From Betaproteobacteria bacterium (GTDB taxonomy: Bacteria > Pseudomonadota > Gammaproteobacteria > Burkholderiales > SG8-39), in the NCBI GenBank assembly GCA_027317055.1, contig DAHVFK010000261.1, positions 1 through 5,314 of the forward strand: a stretch of 5,314 bases of DNA, given 5' to 3'. Shown here in pieces: positions 1-5,314 of the stretch. Position numbers and translations under genes: made by a program. Position 1 is the stretch's first letter, and the number at the start of each line of letters is the position of its first letter. The notes under the pieces were generated by a model. The model saw nothing but the letters and a program-made list of their open reading frames with translations. It searched no databases and was not told the origin of the DNA.

Positions 1-195
1 GTATACAACTACCCGCCGACGCCGGACCAAATCATAATGGTCGCGGGGGGGCCCGGTCCGATCCATGTGGTCAACCAGATGTACACCCAGGGACTCCTGA
101 CGCAGATGCTGGCCAAGGTCGGTGTCCAGGGACAGTCGGTGAACGACACCATCGCCTGGGCCGAGAATCAGATTAAGGCCTATTCGATGATGTAA
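1..195 (+). CDS. Extracellular solute-binding protein of a sugar ABC importer, C-terminal end only
   Basis: Frame 1 is open from the window edge to a TAA stop and encodes the last 64 residues of a protein whose start lies upstream. The tail reads VNDTIAWAENQIKAYSMM, an amphipathic helix of the kind that closes family 1 binding proteins, where a segment such as 'sv.dal..a...i' precedes the stop. No complete domain is present, so the assignment leans on position: the gene lies directly before two MalF/MalG-type permeases and an ATPase, where CUT1 operons normally carry the periplasmic binding protein. It would capture the substrate in the periplasm and deliver it to the permease pair at 304-2144. 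The substrate cannot be deduced. A run of seven G at 45-51 lies inside the frame, but the frame continues sensibly across it. The protein family is fairly sure; the ligand is unknown. Confidence 0.72.
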   Translation, partial: VYNYPPTPDQIIMVAGGPGPIHVVNQMYTQGLLTQMLAKVGVQGQSVNDTIAWAENQIKAYSMM

Positions 196-212
196 GCTCG
201 CCACCGGGTTCA

Positions 213-240
213 GCAAGCGCCGGCGCGTGCCGGCGCTTGC
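213..240 (+). promoter_or_regulatory. Intercistronic GC-rich hairpin (perfect 12-bp stem, 4-base loop)
   Basis: The arm GCAAGCGCCGGC (213-224) is the exact reverse complement of GCCGGCGCTTGC (229-240), with the loop GCGT between them. It begins 17 bases after the stop of the binding-protein gene. No T-run follows (next bases CGACGCCC), so it does not look like a full intrinsic terminator. In known sugar ABC operons such as malEFG, a structure between the binding-protein and permease genes protects the upstream mRNA from 3' decay or thins downstream transcription. The same role here is inferred from position. A leaky or factor-assisted terminator is the main alternative. Confidence 0.75.
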
Positions 241-288
241 CGACGCCCTGGAGGCGGCTGCGCCCGCTGCGTAACGAACGGTAAGGGT

Positions 289-296
289 AGGAGGAG
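289..296 (+). promoter_or_regulatory. Strong Shine-Dalgarno for the first permease
   Basis: AGGAGGAG ends 7 bases before the ATG at 304, which is near-ideal spacing. It fixes that start over the later in-frame ATGs at codons 18 and 20. It is the best ribosome binding site in the window, and it lies in the only real intergenic gap. This suggests translation is started afresh here, while the downstream genes rely on coupling. Confidence 0.85.
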
Positions 297-303
297 AAAT
301 CCG

Positions 304-1233
304 ATGGCAAACGGCATTGCGGCCAAGGCGCCCGCGTCGAGCCCCGCGCGCCGCATGACGATGCAGAAGCTTATGCGGCGCCGCTCGACGACGGCGCTCG
401 CGCTCGCGCTGCCGCTGATCGTGCTGATCTCGACGCTGGTGATCTATCCGGCGTTCTACGCGGTGTATCTGTCGATGCTCGACCGGACGATGGAACACTT
501 CACCGGCCTGAGGAACATCCTGTTCCTGCTCCACTTCGACACCTTCTGGATGGTAGTCAAGCAGTCGTGCCTGTTTGCGATCACGGCCGTCATTTTCAAG
601 GCGCTGATCGGCTTCGTCACCTCGCATTTCGTGCACAACCTGCCGGCCAAGGGTCAGCGCAAGTGGCGCGGCATGCTGCTCGTACCCTGGGTGATCCCGA
701 CCGCGATGAGCACCATCGCCTGGTTTTGGCTGTTCGACCCGTCCTACAGCGCGATCAACTGGCTCCTCGCCAAGTTCGGCATCGAGTCCATTCCCTTCCT
801 CGGCGTGCCGGGCTGGGCGCGCTTCTCGGTGATCCTGGTCAACGTCTGGTACGGCGCACCGTTCTTCCTCATCATGTACCTGGCGGCGCTCAAGTCGGTG
901 CCCGACCAGCTCTACGAAGCGGCGGCGATCGACGGCGCCAGCTGGTGGCAGAAGGTGTGGTACGTGACGCTGCCCATGATGCGCAACATCATCGCCATCA
1001 CGATGCTGTTCTCGCTCATCGTGACCTTCGCCAATTTCGACATCGTCCGCATCCTGACCTACGGCGGTCCGGTGAACAGCACGCACATCTTCGCGACCTG
1101 GGCCTTCGCGCTCGGCATCCAGGGCAACAACATTCCCATGGGCGCATCGGTGTCGCTGTTCATGCTGCCGATCCTGGGCGTCGCTGCGTACTTCATCCTG
1201 CGCGACATCAACCGGCGCGGCAGCTCGGTCTGA
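304..1233 (+). CDS. Sugar ABC transporter inner-membrane permease, MalF/UgpA type
   Basis: This 309-residue protein is one half of the membrane channel of a CUT1 carbohydrate importer. After a basic N-terminal tail (residues 1-30), six hydrophobic segments can be read at about 31-55, 84-108, 121-143, 173-195, 228-248 and 278-299. The cytoplasmic EAA loop that docks on the ATPase is clear: EAAAIDGA at 205-212, followed by TLP at 222-224. Other MalF-family marks are the PWVIP segment at 128-132 and FDIVRILTYGGP at 245-256. The length is normal for UgpA-like permeases, which lack the large periplasmic insert of E. coli MalF. The ATG is set by the strong Shine-Dalgarno at 289-296. The gene ends 2 bases before the next permease gene, its presumed heterodimer partner. 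The family is secure; the transported sugar is not deducible. Confidence 0.93.
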   Translation: MANGIAAKAPASSPARRMTMQKLMRRRSTTALALALPLIVLISTLVIYPAFYAVYLSMLDRTMEHFTGLRNILFLLHFDTFWMVVKQSCLFAITAVIFKALIGFVTSHFVHNLPAKGQRKWRGMLLVPWVIPTAMSTIAWFWLFDPSYSAINWLLAKFGIESIPFLGVPGWARFSVILVNVWYGAPFFLIMYLAALKSVPDQLYEAAAIDGASWWQKVWYVTLPMMRNIIAITMLFSLIVTFANFDIVRILTYGGPVNSTHIFATWAFALGIQGNNIPMGASVSLFMLPILGVAAYFILRDINRRGSSV

Positions 1234-1235
1234 TC

Positions 1236-2144
1236 ATGAGTGCATCCGCACAAGCGATCGGTCCCAGGGCGGCGGCCAAGCCCAGCAGCCTGAAGCGCAG
1301 CCGGCGCTGGGCTCTGTGGTGGTCCTATGTCTTTCTGGTGCTGTTCGCGATCTTCTTCCTCATGCCGCCGGTCTACATGCTCATCATGGGCCTGAAGACC
1401 AGCGGCGAGATCGCGGCGATGACCAACCCGTGGTGGGTGTTCCACCCGACGCTGGAAAATTTCAAGGCGCTGCTCGGCTCGACGCAGTACCTGACGTTCT
1501 TCCGCAACTCGGCGGTGATCGCGGTCGCGGTGGTGATCATCACGATGCTGATCGCGGTGCCGGCTGCCTTCTCGCTTGGGCGCATGAAGTTCTGGGGCTC
1601 GACCACGCTCGCGACCGGGGTGTTCCTGACCTACCTGATCCCGGATTCGCTGCTGTTCATCCCGCTGTTCAAGATCATGGCCTGGGTGCACGAGACCACC
1701 GGTATCGCGCTGCTCAACCACTGGTGGGCGCTGATCATCATCTACCCGACGCTCACGGTGCCGTTCTGCACCTGGATCATGATCGGCTACTTCCAGTCGA
1801 TCCCCAAGGAGCTGGACGAGGCGGCGTTGATCGACGGCGCTGGCTACATCCAGATGCTGACCAAGATCTTCCTGCCGGTTGCCTTGCCCGGCATCATTGC
1901 GGCCACGATCTTCGCCTTCACCGTGTCGTGGTCGGAGTTTCTCTACCCGATGGCGTTTACGGTCTCGACCGACCAGCTGGTGCTGCCGGTCGGCATCGTC
2001 ACGACGCTCATCAAGGGCGACGTCTACAACTGGGGGCAGATCATGGCGGCCTGCCTGATGGGCGCCGCGCCGCCGCTGATCATCTACGCATTCCTGATGG
2101 ACTACTACATTGCCGGCCTGACCGCCGGCGCGACGAAGGGATAG
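1236..2144 (+). CDS. Sugar ABC transporter inner-membrane permease, MalG/UgpE type
   Basis: The protein has 302 residues and is the second channel subunit, expected to pair with the permease just upstream. Hydrophobic segments lie at about 28-50, 92-113, 123-148, 162-184, 216-236 and 270-290. The EAA loop reads DEAALIDGAG at 194-203, with FLP at 212-214. The C-terminus GLTAGATKG matches the typical MalG ending, where the tail contacts the ATPase dimer. The frame is open far upstream (from about 567), but the ATG at 1236 is chosen for three reasons: it follows the previous TGA by 2 bases (TGATCATG), it gives a normal family length, and upstream codons in this frame merely overlap the first permease. 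No convincing Shine-Dalgarno precedes it, so translation probably depends on ribosomes terminating at 1233. Substrate unknown. Confidence 0.93.
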   Translation: MSASAQAIGPRAAAKPSSLKRSRRWALWWSYVFLVLFAIFFLMPPVYMLIMGLKTSGEIAAMTNPWWVFHPTLENFKALLGSTQYLTFFRNSAVIAVAVVIITMLIAVPAAFSLGRMKFWGSTTLATGVFLTYLIPDSLLFIPLFKIMAWVHETTGIALLNHWWALIIIYPTLTVPFCTWIMIGYFQSIPKELDEAALIDGAGYIQMLTKIFLPVALPGIIAATIFAFTVSWSEFLYPMAFTVSTDQLVLPVGIVTTLIKGDVYNWGQIMAACLMGAAPPLIIYAFLMDYYIAGLTAGATKG

Positions 2145-2148
2145 CCGC

Positions 2149-3249
2149 ATGGCCCAGGTAACGCTGCGCAAGCTGGTGAAGCACTACGACGAGACGCCCG
2201 CGGTGCGCGGCATCGATCTCGAGATTTCGGACAAGGAATTCGTCGTGCTGGTCGGGCCCTCCGGCTGCGGCAAGAGCACGACGCTGCGCATGATCGCGGG
2301 GCTGGAGGACATCACCGGCGGCGACGTGCTGATCGGCGGCGAGGTGGTGAACGACGTGCCGCCGAAGGACCGCGACATCGCGATGGTGTTCCAGAACTAC
2401 GCGCTGTATCCGCACATGTCGGTGTACGAGAACATGTCCTTCGGCCTGCGGCTGAAGAAGACCCCGAAAGACGAAATCACGCGCCGAGTGCAGAACGCGG
2501 CCCAGATCCTCGACATCAGCGAGCTGCTGGAGCGCAAGCCGAAACAGCTCTCGGGCGGGCAGCGCCAGCGCGTCGCCATGGGGCGCGCGATCGTGCGCGA
2601 CCCGAAAGTGTTCCTGTTCGACGAGCCGCTGTCGAACCTGGACGCCAAGTTGCGGGTGCAGATGCGAACCGAGATCAAGAAGGTGCACCAGAAGGTGCGC
2701 ACCACCACGGTCTACGTCACGCACGACCAGGTTGAGGCGATGACGCTCGCGGACCGCGTGGTGGTAATGAACGGCGGCAATATCGAGCAGGTCGGCACGC
2801 CCAACGACCTGTACCACAGCCCTTCGACCAAGTTCGTCGCCGGATTTATCGGCTCGCCGGCGATGAACTTCCTGCCCTGCGCGTTGGACGAGGCCGCGGG
2901 CGGGTTGCGGGTGCGGCTGAGCGATCAGCTCAGCTTCCCGGTGCCGCAGGAGCGCACCGCGCGCTACCGGCCGCACCTGGGGCGCGGCAGGCTGTTGTTC
3001 GGGTTGCGTCCGGAAAATATCATGGAGCAGCGCCCGCACCTCGAGGCAAACCAGAACCCGTTCGAGGTCGAGCTCGAAGTCACCGAGCCGATGGGCATGG
3101 AAACCCTGGTGTATTTCCTGGTGCAGGGAATGGAGGTCTGTGGGCGTGTCAATCCCAATGCCGGTGCGCGCGACGGCAAGCGCATCAAGCTGGTTGCCGA
3201 TCTGAACAACATGCACCTGATCGACGACGAGAGCGGCAAGGTGCTCTGA
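2149..3249 (+). CDS. Sugar ABC transporter ATP-binding protein, MalK/UgpC/ThuK type
   Basis: This 366-residue cytoplasmic ATPase would form the homodimer that powers the permease pair. All nucleotide-binding motifs are intact: Walker A GPSGCGKST (36-44), Q-loop Gln82, signature LSGGQ (134-138), Walker B VFLFDEP with catalytic Glu159, D-loop SNLDA (162-166) and switch His192 in THDQ. A C-terminal TOBE/regulatory domain follows from about 235, with FGLRPENI at 284-291 as its conserved mark. The length is normal for MalK/UgpC proteins, which automated annotation often names ugpC or malK regardless of substrate. The start lies 4 bases after the permease stop, and GAAGGGA at 2135-2141 is a fair Shine-Dalgarno 7 bases upstream. 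It is the only ATPase gene in the window and is followed at once by a second importer's genes, so it may serve both systems; that sharing is inference. Confidence 0.96.
   Translation: MAQVTLRKLVKHYDETPAVRGIDLEISDKEFVVLVGPSGCGKSTTLRMIAGLEDITGGDVLIGGEVVNDVPPKDRDIAMVFQNYALYPHMSVYENMSFGLRLKKTPKDEITRRVQNAAQILDISELLERKPKQLSGGQRQRVAMGRAIVRDPKVFLFDEPLSNLDAKLRVQMRTEIKKVHQKVRTTTVYVTHDQVEAMTLADRVVVMNGGNIEQVGTPNDLYHSPSTKFVAGFIGSPAMNFLPCALDEAAGGLRVRLSDQLSFPVPQERTARYRPHLGRGRLLFGLRPENIMEQRPHLEANQNPFEVELEVTEPMGMETLVYFLVQGMEVCGRVNPNAGARDGKRIKLVADLNNMHLIDDESGKVL
3238..3243 (+). promoter_or_regulatory. Weak Shine-Dalgarno candidate for a TTG start
   Basis: AAGGTG lies inside the last codons of the ATPase gene, 8 bases before the TTG at 3252. 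It is a partial match to AAGGAGGTG. Its spacing supports TTG as the start of the second binding protein. The GAGG at 3248-3251 touches the start codon and is too close to act. Coupling to termination at 3249 probably contributes more than this site. Confidence 0.4.
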
Positions 3250-3251
3250 GG

Positions 3252-4496
3252 TTGCTGCGGGCGATCGCCATCGCCCTGGCTTGCGGTCTGATCGCCGCCG
3301 CAAGCGCCCGCGCTGCCGAAATCACCATCTCCTGCAGCGCGGTCGGGGTGGAGCTCGAGCTCTGCCGCGACGGTGCGCTGCGCTGGGCGCGGGAAACCGG
3401 CAATTCCGTACGACTGGTCTCCACGCCGAACTCCGCCAGCGAACGGCTGGCGCTCTATCAGCAGCTGCTCGCGGCCGGGTCGCCCGACATCGACGTGCTG
3501 CAGATCGACGTCGTTTGGCCGGGCATCCTGGCGCGCCACCTGCTCGACCTGGCACCCTACGCGGGGAAGCGTCCTGTGGCGCACTTGCCGGCGCTGGTCG
3601 CGAACGATACCGTCCGTGGCAGGCTGGTGGCGATGCCCTGGTTCGCCGACGTGGGGCTGCTCTACTACCGCAAGGACCTGCTGCGCAAGTACGGCATCGC
3701 TGTGCCGCGCAGCTGGCGCGCGCTCGCGGCCGCGGCGCGGCTCATCCAGGGCGCCGAGCGCGCTGCCGGCAAGCCCGGCATGTGGGGCTTCGTCTGGCAG
3801 GGGCGCGCCTACGAGGGACTCACCTGCGATGCGCTGGAATGGATCGCGAGCCGCGGCGGCGGCCACGTCGTTGAGCCCGACGGCGAGATCTCGGTCGACA
3901 ATCCGCGCGCTGCGCGCGCGCTGACGGACGCCGCGGGCTGGGTCGGAACCCTCTCGCCGCGCGGGGTGCTCAACTACGCCGAAGAAGAGGCGCGCGGCGT
4001 GTTCCAGTCCGGCAACGCGGTGTTTATGCGCAACTGGCCCTACGCGCGTGCGCTGGCCGAGAGCATGGGCAGTCCGGTGCGCGGGCGGGTCGGGGTGGCG
4101 GAGCTTCCGGCAGGCGTCGGCACGCTCGGCGGCGCTCAGCTCTCGGTGTCGCGCTACTCCAGGCACCCGGCGCTTGCGGCGAGCCTGGTGATGGCGCTCA
4201 CCGGCCGCGACGAGCAGAAGCGCCGCGCGCTCGCGGGCGGGTTCAATCCGACCCTGCCGGCGCTCTACCTCGACCCCGAGATCCGGCGCGCGAACCCGTA
4301 CTTCGATGTCATCGCGCAGGCACTGGCGCACGCCGTGGCGCGGCCGGCGGCAGTGACCGGGACACGCTACAACCGCGTCAGCAGCGCCTTCTCGAACGCG
4401 GTGCACGCGGTGCTGGCAGGGCAGGCGGACGCCGGCACGGCACTGCACTCGCTCGAGCGCAAGCTGATGCGGATCTCGCGCGGCGGGCGATGGTAG
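3252..4496 (+). CDS. Periplasmic solute-binding protein, family 1, ThuE-like (trehalose/maltose group)
   Basis: This 414-residue protein is the ligand-capturing component of a second CUT1 importer. It starts with a Sec signal peptide: Met-Leu-Arg, a hydrophobic stretch (4-17), then ASARA, with likely cleavage after residue 21 so that the mature protein begins AEITISC. TTG is chosen because it gives a complete signal peptide and no ATG or GTG start fits; the codon is 2 bases after the ATPase stop. Segments I associate from memory with the trehalose/maltose-binding ThuE group are the cysteine-flanked stretch at 28-38, STPNS at 57-61, LALYQQLLAAGSPDIDV at 66-82, DVVWPG at 86-91, YEGLTCDALEW at 187-197 and NAVFMRNWPYA at 255-265. 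Length fits the family. The ligand may be an alpha-linked disaccharide, but polyols and other sugars are possible in this group. The gene overlaps the next permease by 7 bases. Confidence 0.9.
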   Translation: MLRAIAIALACGLIAAASARAAEITISCSAVGVELELCRDGALRWARETGNSVRLVSTPNSASERLALYQQLLAAGSPDIDVLQIDVVWPGILARHLLDLAPYAGKRPVAHLPALVANDTVRGRLVAMPWFADVGLLYYRKDLLRKYGIAVPRSWRALAAAARLIQGAERAAGKPGMWGFVWQGRAYEGLTCDALEWIASRGGGHVVEPDGEISVDNPRAARALTDAAGWVGTLSPRGVLNYAEEEARGVFQSGNAVFMRNWPYARALAESMGSPVRGRVGVAELPAGVGTLGGAQLSVSRYSRHPALAASLVMALTGRDEQKRRALAGGFNPTLPALYLDPEIRRANPYFDVIAQALAHAVARPAAVTGTRYNRVSSAFSNAVHAVLAGQADAGTALHSLERKLMRISRGGRW

Positions 4497-5314
4497 CGCG
4501 GACGCGGAGCGCGTGGCTGTTTCTCGCGCCGTCGCTGGCGCTGCTCGCGCTGGTGGCGGGCTGGCCGCTCGCGCGAACGGTGAGCTTCGGCTTCACCGAC
4601 GCGACCCTGGGCGACCCGGCCTGGCACTGGATCGGATTCGAGAACTACCTGGCGAATTACGACGGACGCTGGTACGGGCTGCTGGCCGACCCGGCCTGGT
4701 GGCAGGCGGTGTGGAACACGCTGCGCTTTGCCGTCTGCTCGGTCGCGCTGGAAACGCTGCTCGGAGTGATCATCGCGCTGGTGCTGAACGCGGAGTTCCC
4801 GGGCCGCGCCTGGGTGCGCGCCGCGGTACTGGTGCCGTGGGCGGTGCCGACCATCGTGTCGGCCAAGATGTGGAGCTGGATGCTGAACGACCAGTTCGGC
4901 ATCGTGAACCACGCGCTGCTCTCGCTCGGGCTACTGGCGCGGCCGCTGGCATGGACCGCCGAGCCGGGGCTCGCCATGGCGTCGGTGATCATGGTCGATG
5001 TGTGGAAGACCACCCCGTTCGTCACCTTGCTCGCGCTCGCCGCGCTGCAGCTCGTGCCGCGCGAATGCCGCGAAGCGGCCCGCATCGACGGCGCCGGGCC
5101 GGTGCGCGAGTTCTTCAGCGTCACGCTGCCGATCATCCGGCCCGCGCTGATGGTCGCGGTCGTGTTGCGCGCCCTCGACGCGCTGCGCGTGTTCGATATC
5201 GTTTACGTGCTGACCTCGAACAGCACCGACACCATGTCGATGTCGGTCTTCGCGCGTCAGCAGCTGTTCGACTTCCAGGACGTCGGCTACGGCTCGGCCG
5301 CAGCCACGCTGTTG
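4490..5314 (+). CDS. Sugar ABC transporter permease, MalF/ThuF type, cut by window end
   Basis: The first 275 residues of an inner-membrane permease are present; the frame is open to the window edge and perhaps 40 to 50 residues are missing, judging by usual family length. Hydrophobic segments lie at about 8-26, 76-100, 108-130, 161-184 and 218-240, with the sixth beginning near the cut. The EAA loop reads REAARIDGAG at 194-203, with TLP at 212-214. The PWAVP segment (116-120) and FDIVYVLT (235-242) place it in the MalF family. It lacks the GGP found in the upstream MalF-type protein; instead the stretch around 243-254 (SNSTDTMSMSVF) resembles ThuF-type permeases. The ATG at 4490 lies inside the last codons of the binding-protein gene (ATGGTAG), so the two are probably translationally coupled, and no strong Shine-Dalgarno is seen. 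It should pair with a MalG-type subunit encoded just downstream of the window. Confidence 0.92.
   Translation, partial: MVARTRSAWLFLAPSLALLALVAGWPLARTVSFGFTDATLGDPAWHWIGFENYLANYDGRWYGLLADPAWWQAVWNTLRFAVCSVALETLLGVIIALVLNAEFPGRAWVRAAVLVPWAVPTIVSAKMWSWMLNDQFGIVNHALLSLGLLARPLAWTAEPGLAMASVIMVDVWKTTPFVTLLALAALQLVPRECREAARIDGAGPVREFFSVTLPIIRPALMVAVVLRALDALRVFDIVYVLTSNSTDTMSMSVFARQQLFDFQDVGYGSAAATLL

Noticed and set aside
213..240. Hairpin as a classical intrinsic terminator
   Set aside because: The stem is strong, but no T-run follows and the operon genes continue with a good ribosome site. A partial or factor-assisted stop remains possible.
196..303. Promoter for the permease genes in the only intergenic gap
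   Set aside because: No convincing -35/-10 pair is visible in this GC-rich stretch; it holds only the hairpin and the ribosome binding site.
567..1235. Upstream in-frame extension of the second permease, open from about 567
   Set aside because: The extension overlaps the first permease in another frame and reads as low-complexity Arg/Ala/Pro/His sequence. Permease character begins only after the ATG at 1236, which gives the normal family length.
3273..3284. Possible lipobox at Cys11 of the second binding protein
   Set aside because: The residues before Cys11 are Ala-Leu-Ala, without the usual Leu at -3, and the hydrophobic core continues past the cysteine to a good ASARA signal peptidase I site.
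3351..3362. 12-base palindrome GAGCTCGAGCTC as a possible operator
   Set aside because: It lies inside the coding sequence and simply encodes alternating Glu and Leu with GC-rich codons in a segment I take to be conserved in the family.
3904..3922. Alternating GC-rich repeat resembling a hairpin or Z-DNA tract
   Set aside because: It encodes an Arg/Ala-rich stretch inside the second binding protein, and similar GCGC runs occur throughout these genes.
1059..4448. Several long open frames on the minus strand (about 370 to 494 codons) covering 1059-2171, 2080-3303 and 2964-4448
   Set aside because: They lie opposite well-recognised transporter genes. Their translations are rich in Arg, His and Ala, with no recognisable domain. 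Such frames are expected opposite GC-rich genes whose third codon positions are mostly G or C.

Overview
The window is GC-rich, with codon third positions mostly G or C. It is almost wholly coding on the + strand. It looks like a chromosomal sugar-uptake locus of a GC-rich Gram-negative bacterium, most likely a proteobacterium. That assignment rests on the Sec-type signal peptide of the second binding protein, the base composition and the overall protein style; the species cannot be named from this sequence.

Layout. Positions 1-195 are the 3' end of an extracellular solute-binding protein gene. A 108-base gap follows, holding a perfect 12-bp GC-rich hairpin (213-240) and a strong Shine-Dalgarno (289-296). 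Next come a MalF-type permease (304-1233), a MalG-type permease (1236-2144) and a MalK/UgpC-type ATPase (2149-3249), separated by only 2 and 4 bases. Together these form one complete carbohydrate ABC importer of the CUT1 class: binding protein, two permeases and ATPase.

Only 2 bases after the ATPase stop, a second binding protein (3252-4496) begins with a TTG start. Its gene overlaps by 7 bases a second MalF-type permease (4490 to the window end, truncated by the edge). These two resemble the ThuE/ThuF (trehalose/maltose/sucrose) group and begin a second CUT1 importer. Its MalG-type partner should lie just beyond 5314.

The two importers therefore appear to sit in one uninterrupted transcription unit. 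Only one ATPase gene is visible, placed between the two sets, so it may energise both membrane complexes. The hairpin between the first binding-protein gene and its permeases is well placed to let the cell make more binding protein than membrane components. No RNA gene, mobile element, CRISPR array, promoter or classical terminator was found. No novel system was recognised: the interest lies in the arrangement of known parts, not in unknown proteins.
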